Shown: piece by piece, positions 34,971 to 44,315 of the stretch
How positions within the stretch are numbered: the stretch's first letter is position 1
How the letters are laid out: every line of letters starts with the position of its first letter
Source of the DNA: Natrinema amylolyticus_A
Lineage (GTDB): Archaea > Halobacteriota > Halobacteria > Halobacteriales > Natrialbaceae
NCBI RefSeq assembly: GCF_042678045.1
Contig: NZ_JBHUDI010000010.1
Coordinates: forward strand, 1 to 64,000
DNA length: 64,000 nucleotides
Direction: 5' to 3'
Notes under the pieces: model-generated
What the model saw: only the letters and a program-made list of their open reading frames with translations
Told to the model about the DNA's origin: nothing
The model's database searches: none
Translations under genes and position numbers: made by a program

Positions 34971-36368
34971 AGTAGCCGTTCGGCTTTCGTTCGCCGAGCT
35001 AGTATCGGGTTCGTGTTCGCACTGATGACCCTTGTTGCAGGCACCGGTATCGTCACCGCGAGCAACGTCGCGTCCGGTCTCACAGGGGACAACACTGTGA
35101 CCGTTCCAACGTGGCTGTACCTCGCGACCGGCGGTGGTGCCATCGGTGCGTCGGCACTGCTAACCATGCTCGTCACCGATCGTGACGTGATCGGAACCTA
35201 CCACGACCGCACACTCGAGGCGACTACTGATCGCCTCCGTACTGCGGGCACGCTCCTGTTCGGCGCAATCGGACTGCTTGGGCTCGCGACCATCCTCGTT
35301 GCCGGGCTCGTCGGTCCGTCCATCGGGCTGGTCAGTGTAACCGTGCTGGCGACGTTCGTCGGTGGGCGGGCGCTGTTGACGATCTGCGCGTACACCGTCG
35401 GAAACCCGTGGCCAGCGCTCAATCCCTGGCGACGCATCGCAGCCGTACTCCCCAACGACTTCGAAGCGTATCCGCCGGCCTTTGGCTCCTGGCCTGCCGT
35501 CGTGGCGCTGTTGACGTTCGTCTGGCTCGAGGTCGTCGCCCCACTGACCTCCTCGGCGACTGTGCTGGCGTTGATGCTCGTTATGTATTCGCTGTTTACG
35601 GTTTCGAGTGCGGTCGTCTTCTCGCCGGAGACGTGGTTCCGACGCGGAGACCCCCTCTCGCTGTGGTTTCGACTCTACGCCGCTGTCGCGCCGATCCAGC
35701 GGACTGACGACGGCTTCGAACTCCGCTATCCTGGATCGAAACTGGGAGAGGCCGACGTGGTTACGGATACATCCCTCGTGGCGTTCGTGCTCGCACTGGT
35801 CTGGGAGCTGACCTACAGTGGGTTCATCGTCACGCCAGTCGGCGTCGGGACCGTCGAAGCCCTCGTTGGACTCGGCATACCGCCAGTGCTCGTCTATCTG
35901 CTCTTGCTCGTCGGTGGCTTCGCTCTGTTCTGGAAGGTGTACTGGGTCGCGATCGACCGGACCCGCCAGCGAGCCGAGACGTATCTCTCCCGGGAGTATC
36001 TCGCGCTCCGGTTTGCCGCACCGTTGCTCGCGATTGCGGCCGGCTACCACTTCGCCCACTACATTGGCTTTGCGGTCTCGCTATGGCCAGCACTCGTTGA
36101 CGCGCTCGCGTCGCCGTTAAATCCCCCGCCGAACCCAACCCGGTACACGTTGCCGGGCTGGTTCGGATACATCGAGATTGCCGGGATTTTGCTCGGCCAC
36201 ATCCTCGCGGTGTGGGTCTCGCACACCGTTTCGTTCGACCTCTTCCCTGGCAAACTCCAGGCGATCAGGAGCCAATTCCCGCTCATCGTCGTGATGGTCT
36301 TTTTCACGATGGTGAGTCTCTATCTCGTCTCACAGGGAACGATGAGTCCCCCATATGTGCCAAACTAA
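34971..36368 (+). CDS. Polytopic membrane protein, resembles FedB-type ('fenitrothion hydrolase') family
   Basis: A 465-residue protein with about 11 membrane segments. Features such as NPWPALNPWRRI, WPAVVALLTFVWLEVVAP, the FRRGDPLSLWFRLYA loop and the late HYIGF motif resemble from memory an actinobacterial membrane-protein family annotated after FedB. The biochemical role of that family is unclear and no hydrolase motif is visible here. The ATG at 34971 is preferred to one 30 bp upstream. It is divergent from the subunit IV gene; its placement amid oxidase genes hints at an assembly or respiration role, which is inference. Confidence 0.55.
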   Translation, partial: SSRSAFVRRASIGFVFALMTLVAGTGIVTASNVASGLTGDNTVTVPTWLYLATGGGAIGASALLTMLVTDRDVIGTYHDRTLEATTDRLRTAGTLLFGAIGLLGLATILVAGLVGPSIGLVSVTVLATFVGGRALLTICAYTVGNPWPALNPWRRIAAVLPNDFEAYPPAFGSWPAVVALLTFVWLEVVAPLTSSATVLALMLVMYSLFTVSSAVVFSPETWFRRGDPLSLWFRLYAAVAPIQRTDDGFELRYPGSKLGEADVVTDTSLVAFVLALVWELTYSGFIVTPVGVGTVEALVGLGIPPVLVYLLLLVGGFALFWKVYWVAIDRTRQRAETYLSREYLALRFAAPLLAIAAGYHFAHYIGFAVSLWPALVDALASPLNPPPNPTRYTLPGWFGYIEIAGILLGHILAVWVSHTVSFDLFPGKLQAIRSQFPLIVVMVFFTMVSLYLVSQGTMSPPYVPN

Positions 36369-36403
36369 GCGAGCAGTGACACGCGCCTGACTGCACTCGT
36401 TGT

Positions 36404-36432
36404 CGGCGTGCCCGGTCGCGGCCGGCACGCCG
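36404..36432. terminator. Perfect 9-bp hairpin
   Basis: CGGCGTGCC (36404-36412) and GGCACGCCG (36424-36432) form a GC-rich stem 36 bp after the stop of the membrane-protein gene and 43 bp before the next start. Probable transcript boundary. Confidence 0.5.
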
Positions 36433-36474
36433 AACCGGCAAACACTTCCTCGCACCCCTGTAAGTGCCACGCGA

Positions 36475-36762
36475 ATGGCGACTGACCGACCGCTCGAGCG
36501 GGAGTACGAGGTGCCTCCGGACGAAACGCCAGCTACAACCTGCCCGTACTGTGGACGACCGTTTCGATCCGAGCGATACGCGACGTTCCACATCGGCGTC
36601 GACCACGCCGATGTCTGTTCCGAAGACGAACGCGAGGCATTCGAAGAAGAGCGCGGTGACGAGGAGTACGACCTGTTCACGTTTCATTTCAAGGCAGCGG
36701 TCTCCGTGTTTCTGATCTACTTTCTGTTTACGTTCATCTACGCGCTGGTCTGGGCCGGGTAG
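36475..36762 (+). CDS. C2H2 zinc-finger protein with C-terminal membrane helix
   Basis: A 95-residue protein: a single C2H2-like finger (CPYCGRPFRSERYATFHIGV followed by DH) near residues 24-45, an acidic linker and one C-terminal hydrophobic helix (VFLIYFLFTFIYALVW). The layout suggests a zinc finger held at the cytoplasmic face of the membrane. I recognise it only as a haloarchaeal conserved type. ATG 36475 is used because upstream codons are unrelated. Confidence 0.7.
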   Translation: MATDRPLEREYEVPPDETPATTCPYCGRPFRSERYATFHIGVDHADVCSEDEREAFEEERGDEEYDLFTFHFKAAVSVFLIYFLFTFIYALVWAG

Positions 36763-37154
36763 TGGGGAGCCAGCGATTCTGTTGTCTGTCCTGCCCGCGA
36801 GACGATCGAGGTGCCTGTCGAAGACGACATAGCTGCTCGGCCGTGTCACTCGGCGGCTCGCTCGCGCGGAACGCAGACTGTTGGACAAACCGATCACATG
36901 CGAGGGCCGTCGCCCCGTTGTCGAGAGTCGCCGAGATAGGAGAGCAGTGCAGGTTATAGTGGCCACTGAACGTCACTGTCCACTCGATCGCACGACGGGA
37001 GCGCGGTTCGGAGCGAGCGCTGTGAGCGAGAATCGCGGACGATACGATCGGTATGTGAGTCGTTCCAGCTGTTACTACAGCAACGCCGTCGCTGTCCGGG
37101 ACAGGCTCAAAATACAATCGCAGAACGAGAACGAGCCTGTGTAGCGGCGGGCCG
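36763..37154. other. Intergenic region, no gene seen
   Basis: Lies between the convergent zinc-finger gene and the coxA-coxC fusion gene. No supported coding sequence, RNA or long repeat. Confidence 0.5.
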
Positions 37155-39647
37155 CTACATCAGGTAGAACAGTGGGAACAGGAAGACCCACACGATGTCG
37201 ACGAAGTGCCAGTAGAGACCGAAGTACTCGACTGGCATGTGATCCTCGAGGTAGGCGTCGACCGAGACGACGCGGTAGATCATGAATCCGGCGATCAGGA
37301 GCCCGAGGATGACGTGCAGCGCGTGCAGGCCGGTGGTCACGAAGTAGATCGAGTACTCGAGACCACTGAACCAGTAGTGGCCGTCAGCGAACTTGCTGGT
37401 GTACTCGAAGGCCTTGACGCCCATGAACACGAATCCGAGTAGGATCGTGGCGCTCAGCGCGCCAAGCAGTCCTTTCTTGTTCCCGCGTTCGGCCATCACG
37501 TGGGCGAGGATAACCGTGAAACTCGAGGTCAGCAGGACGTAGGTGTTGAACAGCCCTGCTTCGGTGATGGCATCGAGATGCCAGTTGCCCCAGCCCATGT
37601 TGAGGCGCATGAAGACGAACGCGCCGATCGCCGCACCGAAGACGACGACGTCCGAAGCCAGGAAGATCCAGACACCCAGCTTCTCGTTGTTGATGCCGCC
37701 GAACGGCCAGCGTTCAGCGACTTCCATTTCGGGTGCGTTGAACTGCTCGCGACCGAACTGGAACAGCGTGATCCCGAGCAGGACGATTCCAAGTCCCGTC
37801 AGGGCCGGATAGACGATGCTCTTCGGCGGTGCCTCGGACAGGGTCACGAAGTCACCGCTGTGGATGTTAGACTGGACGAAGTCGTAGACGTACGGCGTCA
37901 TTCCGCTGAGGCCGAGGAAGAACGTAAACGTCGCGACACCGATGCCCAACGGCCAGATGCTGGCGTGGTCGGCGTGTTCTTCCTCGTGGCCCGCTGCGGC
38001 CGCGGCAGTCGCTTCCTGTGTGATACCGCCGTCGGTCGCGGTCCGGCTGTCGTCGACGAACTCCAGGCTCCCGCCGGCGTAGCTTGGCCGGTCTGGCCAG
38101 TTCTCGAGCGGTGGTGGCGAGGGGATCGCCCACTCGGCGGTTCGCGTGTACGTCCACGGGTTATCGGGCGCGTCGGGGCCCGAGATGAAACTCTTTGCAA
38201 GCGTCACGAACACGAGTAGGAACCCGAGCCCGAGGACGAACGCACCGACGGTTGCGAGCTGGTGGTAGAGCTGTGCGCTTTCGTTGTAGTGGAAGATACG
38301 CCGGGGCGTCTCCCAGGTGAGGAACATCGGGAAGTACAGCAGGTTAAAGCCGAAGAAGTACACGGCGAAGCTGAGTTTCCCGAGTCGTTCGGAGTACATT
38401 TTCCCGGTGATCTTTGGCCACCAGTAGTAGAGGCCGGCGATCAGTGCGGTGACACCGGAGACCATCACGTAGTGGAAGTGCGCAACGACCCAGTAGGTGC
38501 CACGGAACTCGTAGTCGAGGACGACGGCACCCAGGAAGACGCCGGTGATCCCACCGAGGATGAACAATAGAAGTGCACCCAGCGAGAACAGGAACGGCGT
38601 CGTAAACCGCACCCGACCCTTGATCATCGTATAGATCATCGCGAAGACCATCAGGTCGAAGGGCAACGAGATCCCGATCGTCGTCGCCATGAACAACGTC
38701 TTGATCGGGAGGTTGATCGTCGACAGGAACATGTGGTGCATCCAGACGAGGAACGACTGGACCGCAACGAGGACCATTGCGATCATGACCCACTTGCGGC
38801 CGACTAGACGCCGTCCAGTGAACGTCTGGAACGTTTCGAACAGGACACCGAGCGCGGGGAAGAAGACGATGTACACCTCCGGGTGTCCGAAGAACCAGAA
38901 GATGTGCGCCCACAGCAGGCTCGAGCCCTCGTTGGTCGCGAAGTACTGCGTGAGGAACAGTCGGTCGATCGACTGCAGCATTACTGCCGCCAGCAGCGCG
39001 GCGAACGCGAACAGCATCATCCAGGCCGTCAGTAGCCACGACCAGGAGAACATCGGCAGGTTCCACATTCCCATGCCCTCGGCACGGGAGCGGTGCATCG
39101 TCGTCAGGAAGTTAACCGTCCCGATCGTAACCGAGAAACAAAACAGGACGACGCCGAGGATGGCACCGGTACCGCCTGCCGTTGCTTCCATCACTGACGT
39201 GTACATGGGCACGTTCAGCGGGGCGTACATCGTCCAGCCGCCGGAGAACGACCCACCCTGGAAGAACGAAATGATGAACAGGATCCCCGAGAACAGGTAG
39301 AACCAGTAACTCAGGGCGTTCAGTCGCGGGAACGCGAGGTCTTTTGCCCCGATCTGAAGAGGGACGAAGTAGTTCGCGAACCCGGATGCGATCGGTGAGA
39401 GGAACCAGAAGACCATTATCAGTCCATGGCCGGTCACCGACTGGTAGTACTGATCGTTCGTCAGCAGCGCCTCGCCACCGAGCATGAGGCCACCCGACTC
39501 CCAGAGGTGGGCTCGGAACAGCAGCGCGAGGACGCCGCCGAAGATCAGGAAGAACAATGACGTCGCGAGGTACAGAATCCCGACGTCCTTGTGGTTGGTC
39601 GTCACCAACCATCGCTTGACCGACCGCATCGGCGGAAGATCACTCAT
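37155..39647 (-). CDS. coxA: Cytochrome c oxidase subunit I-III fusion
   Basis: An 830-residue fusion. Residues 1 to about 520 are subunit I of a haem-copper oxidase: haem a ligand H74, CuB ligands H255 (GHPEVYI, with E257 of the D-channel type and Y259), H304 and H305, and haem ligands H390/H392 in AHFHYVM. After a linker (about 535-565), the C-terminal 230 residues are subunit III with seven helices. The fusion is a known arrangement in haloarchaea. It reduces O2 to water and pumps protons. It begins one base before the end of coxB. Confidence 0.95.
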   Translation of the reverse strand: MSDLPPMRSVKRWLVTTNHKDVGILYLATSLFFLIFGGVLALLFRAHLWESGGLMLGGEALLTNDQYYQSVTGHGLIMVFWFLSPIASGFANYFVPLQIGAKDLAFPRLNALSYWFYLFSGILFIISFFQGGSFSGGWTMYAPLNVPMYTSVMEATAGGTGAILGVVLFCFSVTIGTVNFLTTMHRSRAEGMGMWNLPMFSWSWLLTAWMMLFAFAALLAAVMLQSIDRLFLTQYFATNEGSSLLWAHIFWFFGHPEVYIVFFPALGVLFETFQTFTGRRLVGRKWVMIAMVLVAVQSFLVWMHHMFLSTINLPIKTLFMATTIGISLPFDLMVFAMIYTMIKGRVRFTTPFLFSLGALLLFILGGITGVFLGAVVLDYEFRGTYWVVAHFHYVMVSGVTALIAGLYYWWPKITGKMYSERLGKLSFAVYFFGFNLLYFPMFLTWETPRRIFHYNESAQLYHQLATVGAFVLGLGFLLVFVTLAKSFISGPDAPDNPWTYTRTAEWAIPSPPPLENWPDRPSYAGGSLEFVDDSRTATDGGITQEATAAAAAGHEEEHADHASIWPLGIGVATFTFFLGLSGMTPYVYDFVQSNIHSGDFVTLSEAPPKSIVYPALTGLGIVLLGITLFQFGREQFNAPEMEVAERWPFGGINNEKLGVWIFLASDVVVFGAAIGAFVFMRLNMGWGNWHLDAITEAGLFNTYVLLTSSFTVILAHVMAERGNKKGLLGALSATILLGFVFMGVKAFEYTSKFADGHYWFSGLEYSIYFVTTGLHALHVILGLLIAGFMIYRVVSVDAYLEDHMPVEYFGLYWHFVDIVWVFLFPLFYLM

Positions 39648-40642
39648 CAGGCGTCACCTCCATCGTTCGTATCGCTTGCATTGGCATCACTTTCCGTTGC
39701 GTTCATCTCAAGCGTGTACGTCTCACTGACCGGACCGGTCATGTCGAACTGCTCTTCGACAGTTTCGAACTGGCCGTCGGTCGACGTGATCGTCACGTTG
39801 TAGACACCACCCTGATCGACGTCGTCGATCGTGATCGTTCCGTTCTCGTCGAAGTCATCGGCGGTGTACGTTTGCTCGAAGTCCCCTTCCTGGCTTTCGA
39901 GTGTCATCTCGTAGCCGTCCGCCACGGGGGACTCGTTTCCGTCAACCATCTCGAACTCCATCGTTAGCTGGTCGTCCATCCACGAGTCGAACTCGTCGGA
40001 TGGCATGACGTTGAGCGTCCCGACCATCGAGGTGTGGGCCTCGCCACAGAGTTCGAAACACTTGATGTTGTACTCGCCGGGTTCTTCGGCCTCGAACCAG
40101 CTCTCATCGACTTCGCCCGGAATCGCGTCGGCTTTCACCCGTTGATCGGGTATGCCGAACGTGTGCCAGACGTCACCTGAGGTTACCTGGATCCAGATCC
40201 GTTGGTCAGCTGGGACGCGAAGCGTACTCGTCGATTCGATCCCGTTCTCGTACTCGAAGAACCACGCGAAGCTCTCGCCGGTCACATCGACTTCCAGCGC
40301 TTCTTGCTGGCCACCGTCATCGGCACTGGGATCTTCGACGTACAGAAGCATCGTGTACGTCCAGATCACCAGCGAAATGACGATGACGGCGCTGATGCCG
40401 AACGAGAGGAACAGTTTCTTGCCGCCCTTTCCGCCTGTCGGTAACTCCCCGAGTGATGGCAGATCCTCGTCGTCGCCAGCCTCGTCGGTATCACGGTACT
40501 TGTACGCGTTGTACAAGGTATACGCGACCACGATGATGCCGACGAGCGTCCCGAGTCCGAGAAATACCAGGAAGATATTCTCGAACACGTCGACGCGAGT
40601 TCGCTGCATCGGGGCAATGAGTGCGCTGTAGATTGTATTCAT
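39647..40642 (-). CDS. coxB: Cytochrome c oxidase subunit II with C-terminal extension
   Basis: A 331-residue membrane-anchored protein: two helices (about 20-43 and 79-102) and an outer cupredoxin domain with the CuA site H160, C195, C199, H203 and M206 (CFELCGEAHTSM). After the usual end near residue 225 it carries about 105 extra acidic residues that look like an immunoglobulin-like beta domain. The first Met is shown; an internal Met at residue 12 (40609) fits better with the TATA element at 40658-40665. First gene of the coxB-coxAC operon (one-base overlap). Confidence 0.93.
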   Translation of the reverse strand: MNTIYSALIAPMQRTRVDVFENIFLVFLGLGTLVGIIVVAYTLYNAYKYRDTDEAGDDEDLPSLGELPTGGKGGKKLFLSFGISAVIVISLVIWTYTMLLYVEDPSADDGGQQEALEVDVTGESFAWFFEYENGIESTSTLRVPADQRIWIQVTSGDVWHTFGIPDQRVKADAIPGEVDESWFEAEEPGEYNIKCFELCGEAHTSMVGTLNVMPSDEFDSWMDDQLTMEFEMVDGNESPVADGYEMTLESQEGDFEQTYTADDFDENGTITIDDVDQGGVYNVTITSTDGQFETVEEQFDMTGPVSETYTLEMNATESDANASDTNDGGDA

Positions 40643-40657
40643 CTCTTTTGAAGGCCA

Positions 40658-40665
40658 GTTATATG
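40658..40665 (-). promoter_or_regulatory. Candidate TATA box of the cox operon
   Basis: CATATAAC on the minus strand, 16-23 bp before the first possible ATG of coxB. A start about 26 bp downstream would fall inside the annotated frame, arguing for initiation at the second Met (40609). Confidence 0.45.
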
Positions 40666-41203
40666 TCGGACGATGGTTGCTGGGGGCACTTATCTATTTG
40701 GAAACCGCCCGGACGAATCCGGGTCGCCTGTCGAGGTGCTCGTACAGTTCGACTGCGGGTCATCGACTTCGTCTGTACCCCTCATCATGCTGCTGTTGTC
40801 GTCAATGATCTTTTCTCCATCGTTGTCTCGTCCTGGTACTATATGGATGCCAATAAATCATGTTATATCGGTGCTGGCCTGTTATTTGCTCCCCGTTAAA
40901 AATAGTGACGGTATGTGGGCGAATAGCACTGAACAGTGGACCGTCCGCCTTCACGAATTTACTTCTTAATCCTTCGCCCGCTCGCATGTGAGCTCTCGGA
41001 TCCAAATATCCTCATTCCAGAGCGATTACTTTCAACTCGCTGCTCCGGTTGTGGTACTGGGCCACGACGACCGGCGGCTCCCTCGGATGCTGAAATATGA
41101 GGCGTACTCTCAGAACGACGCTGTCGGTAGCGGAGCACCTACTCCCATCTCGAGGCGTTTCGTAGCTCGTCGCCATCGGCCACGACCGTTCACGATGATG
41201 TTT
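40666..41203. other. AT-rich intergenic region upstream of coxB
   Basis: No gene is supported. The open frames here are short and lack family-like sequence. Base composition is clearly more AT-rich than the neighbouring genes between about 40780 and 40980. A dispersed-repeat copy follows at 41204. Confidence 0.5.
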
Positions 41204-41283
41204 GATACGATCTGCTGTACCGATGTCCAGGCGGATCCGTAGGACGAAGTCGCGGGTGTACCGGCACTGATTGACAGGTGTCC
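41204..41283 (+). repeat. Dispersed intergenic repeat, copy C
   Basis: An 80-bp copy of the family also present at 53381-53459, 53465-53540 and 57806-57884. Its last 35 bases match copy 53381-53459 at 30 positions, including the CCGGCACTGA core. Its internal hairpin is degraded. It lies between coxB and the minus-strand gene ending at 41324. Confidence 0.6.
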
Positions 41284-41323
41284 TATGAGTCGAATCACCC
41301 GACAAGAGCAGCTCTGCGGTCGT

Positions 41324-41731
41324 TCACACGTCGACGAGCCAGACTCGAACCGTCGACTGGAATTCATACACCTCGAGAAAGACCTCGTCGATGAACTGGG
41401 CGATCCGGTTCGGATCCGCTTTCGCGCTGATCCGGACGTTGGTCCCCTCGGCCTCCTCGGGCCGCGTCAGGTCGTCGATCTTGAACGCTGGAAAGTCCTC
41501 GAGCAGCGCCTTCAGTGTCTCGAGCTCCGCGTCGGTGCAGTCGATGTTGATCGTTCCATCACCGAACTGGATCCACGGCGTGCCCAGCGACTCCGAGTCA
41601 CCGCTTTCGTCGCGGACGGAGTCGTCGGCCTCGAGCGTCAGAAATCTGCTGCCGCGTTCGCGATGAGCGGTAATCGCGTCGACGTACAGTTTCCGTCGCT
41701 CAGCAGGTTCAGACGCATCAAAGCGAGTCAT
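41324..41731 (-). CDS. Conserved-looking protein of unknown function
   Basis: A 135-residue acidic soluble protein, divergent from adk. It has a mixed alpha/beta character: a helix near the N-terminus (DAITAHRERGSRFLTLEAD), a central PWIQFGDGTINIDC strand and a C-terminal helix-strand (FIDEVFLEVYEFQSTVRVW). I do not recognise the family. ATG 41731 is supported by a TATA-like GCTTAAAGAA 20-29 bp upstream. Confidence 0.75.
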   Translation of the reverse strand: MTRFDASEPAERRKLYVDAITAHRERGSRFLTLEADDSVRDESGDSESLGTPWIQFGDGTINIDCTDAELETLKALLEDFPAFKIDDLTRPEEAEGTNVRISAKADPNRIAQFIDEVFLEVYEFQSTVRVWLVDV

Positions 41732-41750
41732 AGTAGATGGACGTGCTCGA

Positions 41751-41769
41751 TTCTTTAAGCCTTTATGTG
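41751..41769. promoter_or_regulatory. Back-to-back leaderless promoters between the 135-aa gene and adk
   Basis: On the minus strand GCTTAAAGAA (41751-41760) serves the gene starting at 41731; on the plus strand CTTTATGTG (41761-41769) serves adk at 41790. Each lies 20-29 bp before its ATG, the spacing expected for leaderless haloarchaeal transcripts. Confidence 0.6.
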
Positions 41770-41789
41770 ATGGGCATGAACGGTGCCAT

Positions 41790-42425
41790 ATGGCACAGCC
41801 ACGAATCCTGATCCTGGGTGCACCCGGGGCAGGGAAGGGGACCCAGAGTGCAAAGATCATCGAGGAGTTCGACGTCGATCACATCACCACCGGTGACGCG
41901 CTGCGGAACAACAAGGAGATGGATATCTCCGATATGGACACCGAGTACGACACGCCGGGTGAGTACATGGATCAGGGGGAACTCGTCCCCGACGAGGTCG
42001 TCAACGCCATCGTCGACGAGGCGCTCAACCAGGCTGACGGCTTCGTTCTCGACGGCTATCCACGGAACTTGGAGCAGGCCGAGGAGCTCGAGGACATGAC
42101 CGACCTCGATCTCGCACTGTATCTCGAAGTCGGCGAGGAGGAACTCGTCCACCGCCTGACGGGCCGCCGGATGGACCCCGAGACGGGCGACATCTACCAC
42201 GTCGAGTACAACCCGCCGGAGGACCCCGAAGTCGAGGAGCGACTCGTCCAGCGCGACGACGACACCGAGGAGACGGTCCGCGAACGACTCTCCGTCTTCC
42301 ACGAGAACACCGAACCGGTCATCGAGTACTACGACGAGCAGGGCGACCTCGAACGTGTCGACGGCGAGCAGGCACCCGACGAAGTTTGGGAAGACGTGAA
42401 GGCGACGATCGAGGACGCTGCATAA
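41790..42425 (+). CDS. adk: Adenylate kinase
   Basis: A 211-residue enzyme that interconverts AMP+ATP and 2 ADP. The P-loop GAPGAGKGT is at 10-18, the AMP-binding TGDALR follows, and the full-length LID (residues about 125-165, TGRRMDPETGDIYHVEYNPP) lacks zinc cysteines. It usually sits next to secY in archaeal spc operons; here it has its own promoter and is 11.4 kb from secY. Confidence 0.95.
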   Translation: MAQPRILILGAPGAGKGTQSAKIIEEFDVDHITTGDALRNNKEMDISDMDTEYDTPGEYMDQGELVPDEVVNAIVDEALNQADGFVLDGYPRNLEQAEELEDMTDLDLALYLEVGEEELVHRLTGRRMDPETGDIYHVEYNPPEDPEVEERLVQRDDDTEETVRERLSVFHENTEPVIEYYDEQGDLERVDGEQAPDEVWEDVKATIEDAA

Positions 42426-42492
42426 CTCCAGTCTGGAAGGGTATACAACGGTTTCGAGCGGATTGAACAGGCCATCGCCGTTTCAGGGCGGC

Positions 42493-44034
42493 TCAGGTAT
42501 TTTTCACTTCAATCGAGTGTTCGGCAAGGTTGAGGTACGACAGTCTCGGCGGAAAGACGTATCCATTGGGGTTCATCTCGGGGCTGAACGAATCGAGGGA
42601 TTCATCATACGAGACAGATGTAGAACCTTTGCCAGTTTTCACGTGGATAGACGATACGACGGCCGACCCGTCTATATCGGTCTTTGACTTCATTACTAAC
42701 TGGGCTGTTTTCTCGAAGTATTTGTTTTCTTCGTCCCAACTCTCGTCACCTGACGGTGCATAAATAATCCCCTCGAAGTACGACCTTCCTGTCCCGACGC
42801 CGAAGTGGGTGTCCGACGTTCCGTAGACCTGGAGGTGTCTCGAATCGTCGTCGTCGTCCGAACAGTCGTCGACACACGCTTCTCCGTCTATTTTCATCCC
42901 ATCTCTGACATACACCTGAAGGGAGTGATTGGCTCCGGGTTGCTCCGCGTTTTCGACCCGAAGCATATCGTTGACAATGAGTTCGTCCTCGACGACGAGT
43001 GTGATGTTTCCGTCTTCGAGATCGAAGACTCGCTCCTCGCTGATCGTTTCGTTTTCGACGAAGTATGCCCCGCTTTCTACGTCCTCTGTCTTGTCGACTT
43101 CATTAAAATCCGTAACATTATCATCATCTTTCATGTCAGACACCATCTGGTCGATGGTTTTATCGATCGATGCGGGTCCCGGACCAGGTCGTTCTGTGAT
43201 GTCCATACTCGAGCCACCTTCCCCTTCGCCCGGTGTCTCGCCTGTTTTGCCCGATGCTGAGTTGACGACGACGCCATTTTCGAATGTTCCTTCCTCGATA
43301 TCCAGTCTGCCGAGTTCGACACGGAGGGTATCCTGTTTGCCCTCGTTGCAGGACTTCTGTATCGCCTCGCCGTCAATCTGGTTCGTCTCCTCTTCGAAGT
43401 ACGTCTGCCAACCGACGCAGTACTCACTGGTAATATTGATCTGTATCGGACTTTGTTCGACGTAGATCGAATCACTATATGCCGTACTATTATTGGTCCG
43501 ATCGAACCGAACGTCTCCTGAGCTGAGTTCCGTTTCCTTGTCAAGTTTCACTATCGGAAACGAGAACGTATGTGTACTCGGGTTGTATTTGAGAGGGGGC
43601 CCGGAGACGACTCGCGTTTTTGCTCCCGTCTCCCGGAACACACCGCCAGCCTGATAGGCGAGTTTGGTTCCATCATCACCCTCGTATTCGATCGCACCGA
43701 CGCGGATCGATTCGTCAATACCGTCACCAGTGATGTTAATACGGGCAGTGTCGGTTTTCGCAATTGCCCCTTTCTCCCCGGCATCGAACGCCATTGACCG
43801 CGGCGCGTCGCTGTCCATTGCGACCGTCGACATCTGCTGGCTCAGTTCGGTAAATGACTGTTCGATTCGCTCGTTTTCCGACTGCTGTTCGGCATCGGAC
43901 ATCATGTCGCCGGCAACGAGTAACATCCCGACGCTGGCGGCAGCGACCATTCCGATCAACAACACGAGTCCGAGTAGTGCGGATTGCCCGCGGCCCGACG
44001 GACGAACGACTCCGCCATCACGTCGTAATCCCAT
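42493..44034 (-). CDS. DUF7289-like secreted protein with type IV pilin-like N-terminus
   Basis: A 513-residue protein. A short basic leader ending SGRGQ is followed by one long hydrophobic helix (SALLGLVLLIGMVAAASVGM), the pattern of archaeal class III (PibD-cleaved) signal peptides. The rest is a polar, acidic extracellular domain with beta-strand character and four paired cysteines (for example CVDDC). Possible pilin-associated or adhesion role. TATA-like CTTTATTATAAG at 44061-44072. It interrupts the adk-DUF106-cmk gene order on the opposite strand. Confidence 0.75.
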   Translation of the reverse strand: MGLRRDGGVVRPSGRGQSALLGLVLLIGMVAAASVGMLLVAGDMMSDAEQQSENERIEQSFTELSQQMSTVAMDSDAPRSMAFDAGEKGAIAKTDTARINITGDGIDESIRVGAIEYEGDDGTKLAYQAGGVFRETGAKTRVVSGPPLKYNPSTHTFSFPIVKLDKETELSSGDVRFDRTNNSTAYSDSIYVEQSPIQINITSEYCVGWQTYFEEETNQIDGEAIQKSCNEGKQDTLRVELGRLDIEEGTFENGVVVNSASGKTGETPGEGEGGSSMDITERPGPGPASIDKTIDQMVSDMKDDDNVTDFNEVDKTEDVESGAYFVENETISEERVFDLEDGNITLVVEDELIVNDMLRVENAEQPGANHSLQVYVRDGMKIDGEACVDDCSDDDDDSRHLQVYGTSDTHFGVGTGRSYFEGIIYAPSGDESWDEENKYFEKTAQLVMKSKTDIDGSAVVSSIHVKTGKGSTSVSYDESLDSFSPEMNPNGYVFPPRLSYLNLAEHSIEVKNT

Positions 44035-44315
44035 TTATACAGTCGACTAGTTCGGGAATCCTTATAATAAAGGGTTCGACCGGTCAGATAGTTTATTCCG
44101 GACTGTGTGTGCAGGATACTGCATCGTGGCGTGGTTAGATGGGCGATAGCTCGGCTCGGTGGTACGACATCGCGGTCAACAGTCATGGCGACGAAGCGAT
44201 CACGACCAGCTGCGCGTTGACAATCCTGTTCTCATCACCAACAACCCAGACATCGGTCGACTCGAGACTACCGAAGAAAAACACTTGTATATCGGACGTG
44301 CCCTAGGACAATCAG

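Noticed and set aside
40673..40969. Plus-strand open frame with hydrophobic segments upstream of coxB
   Set aside because: It overlaps the presumed cox promoter region and lacks a coherent membrane-protein pattern.
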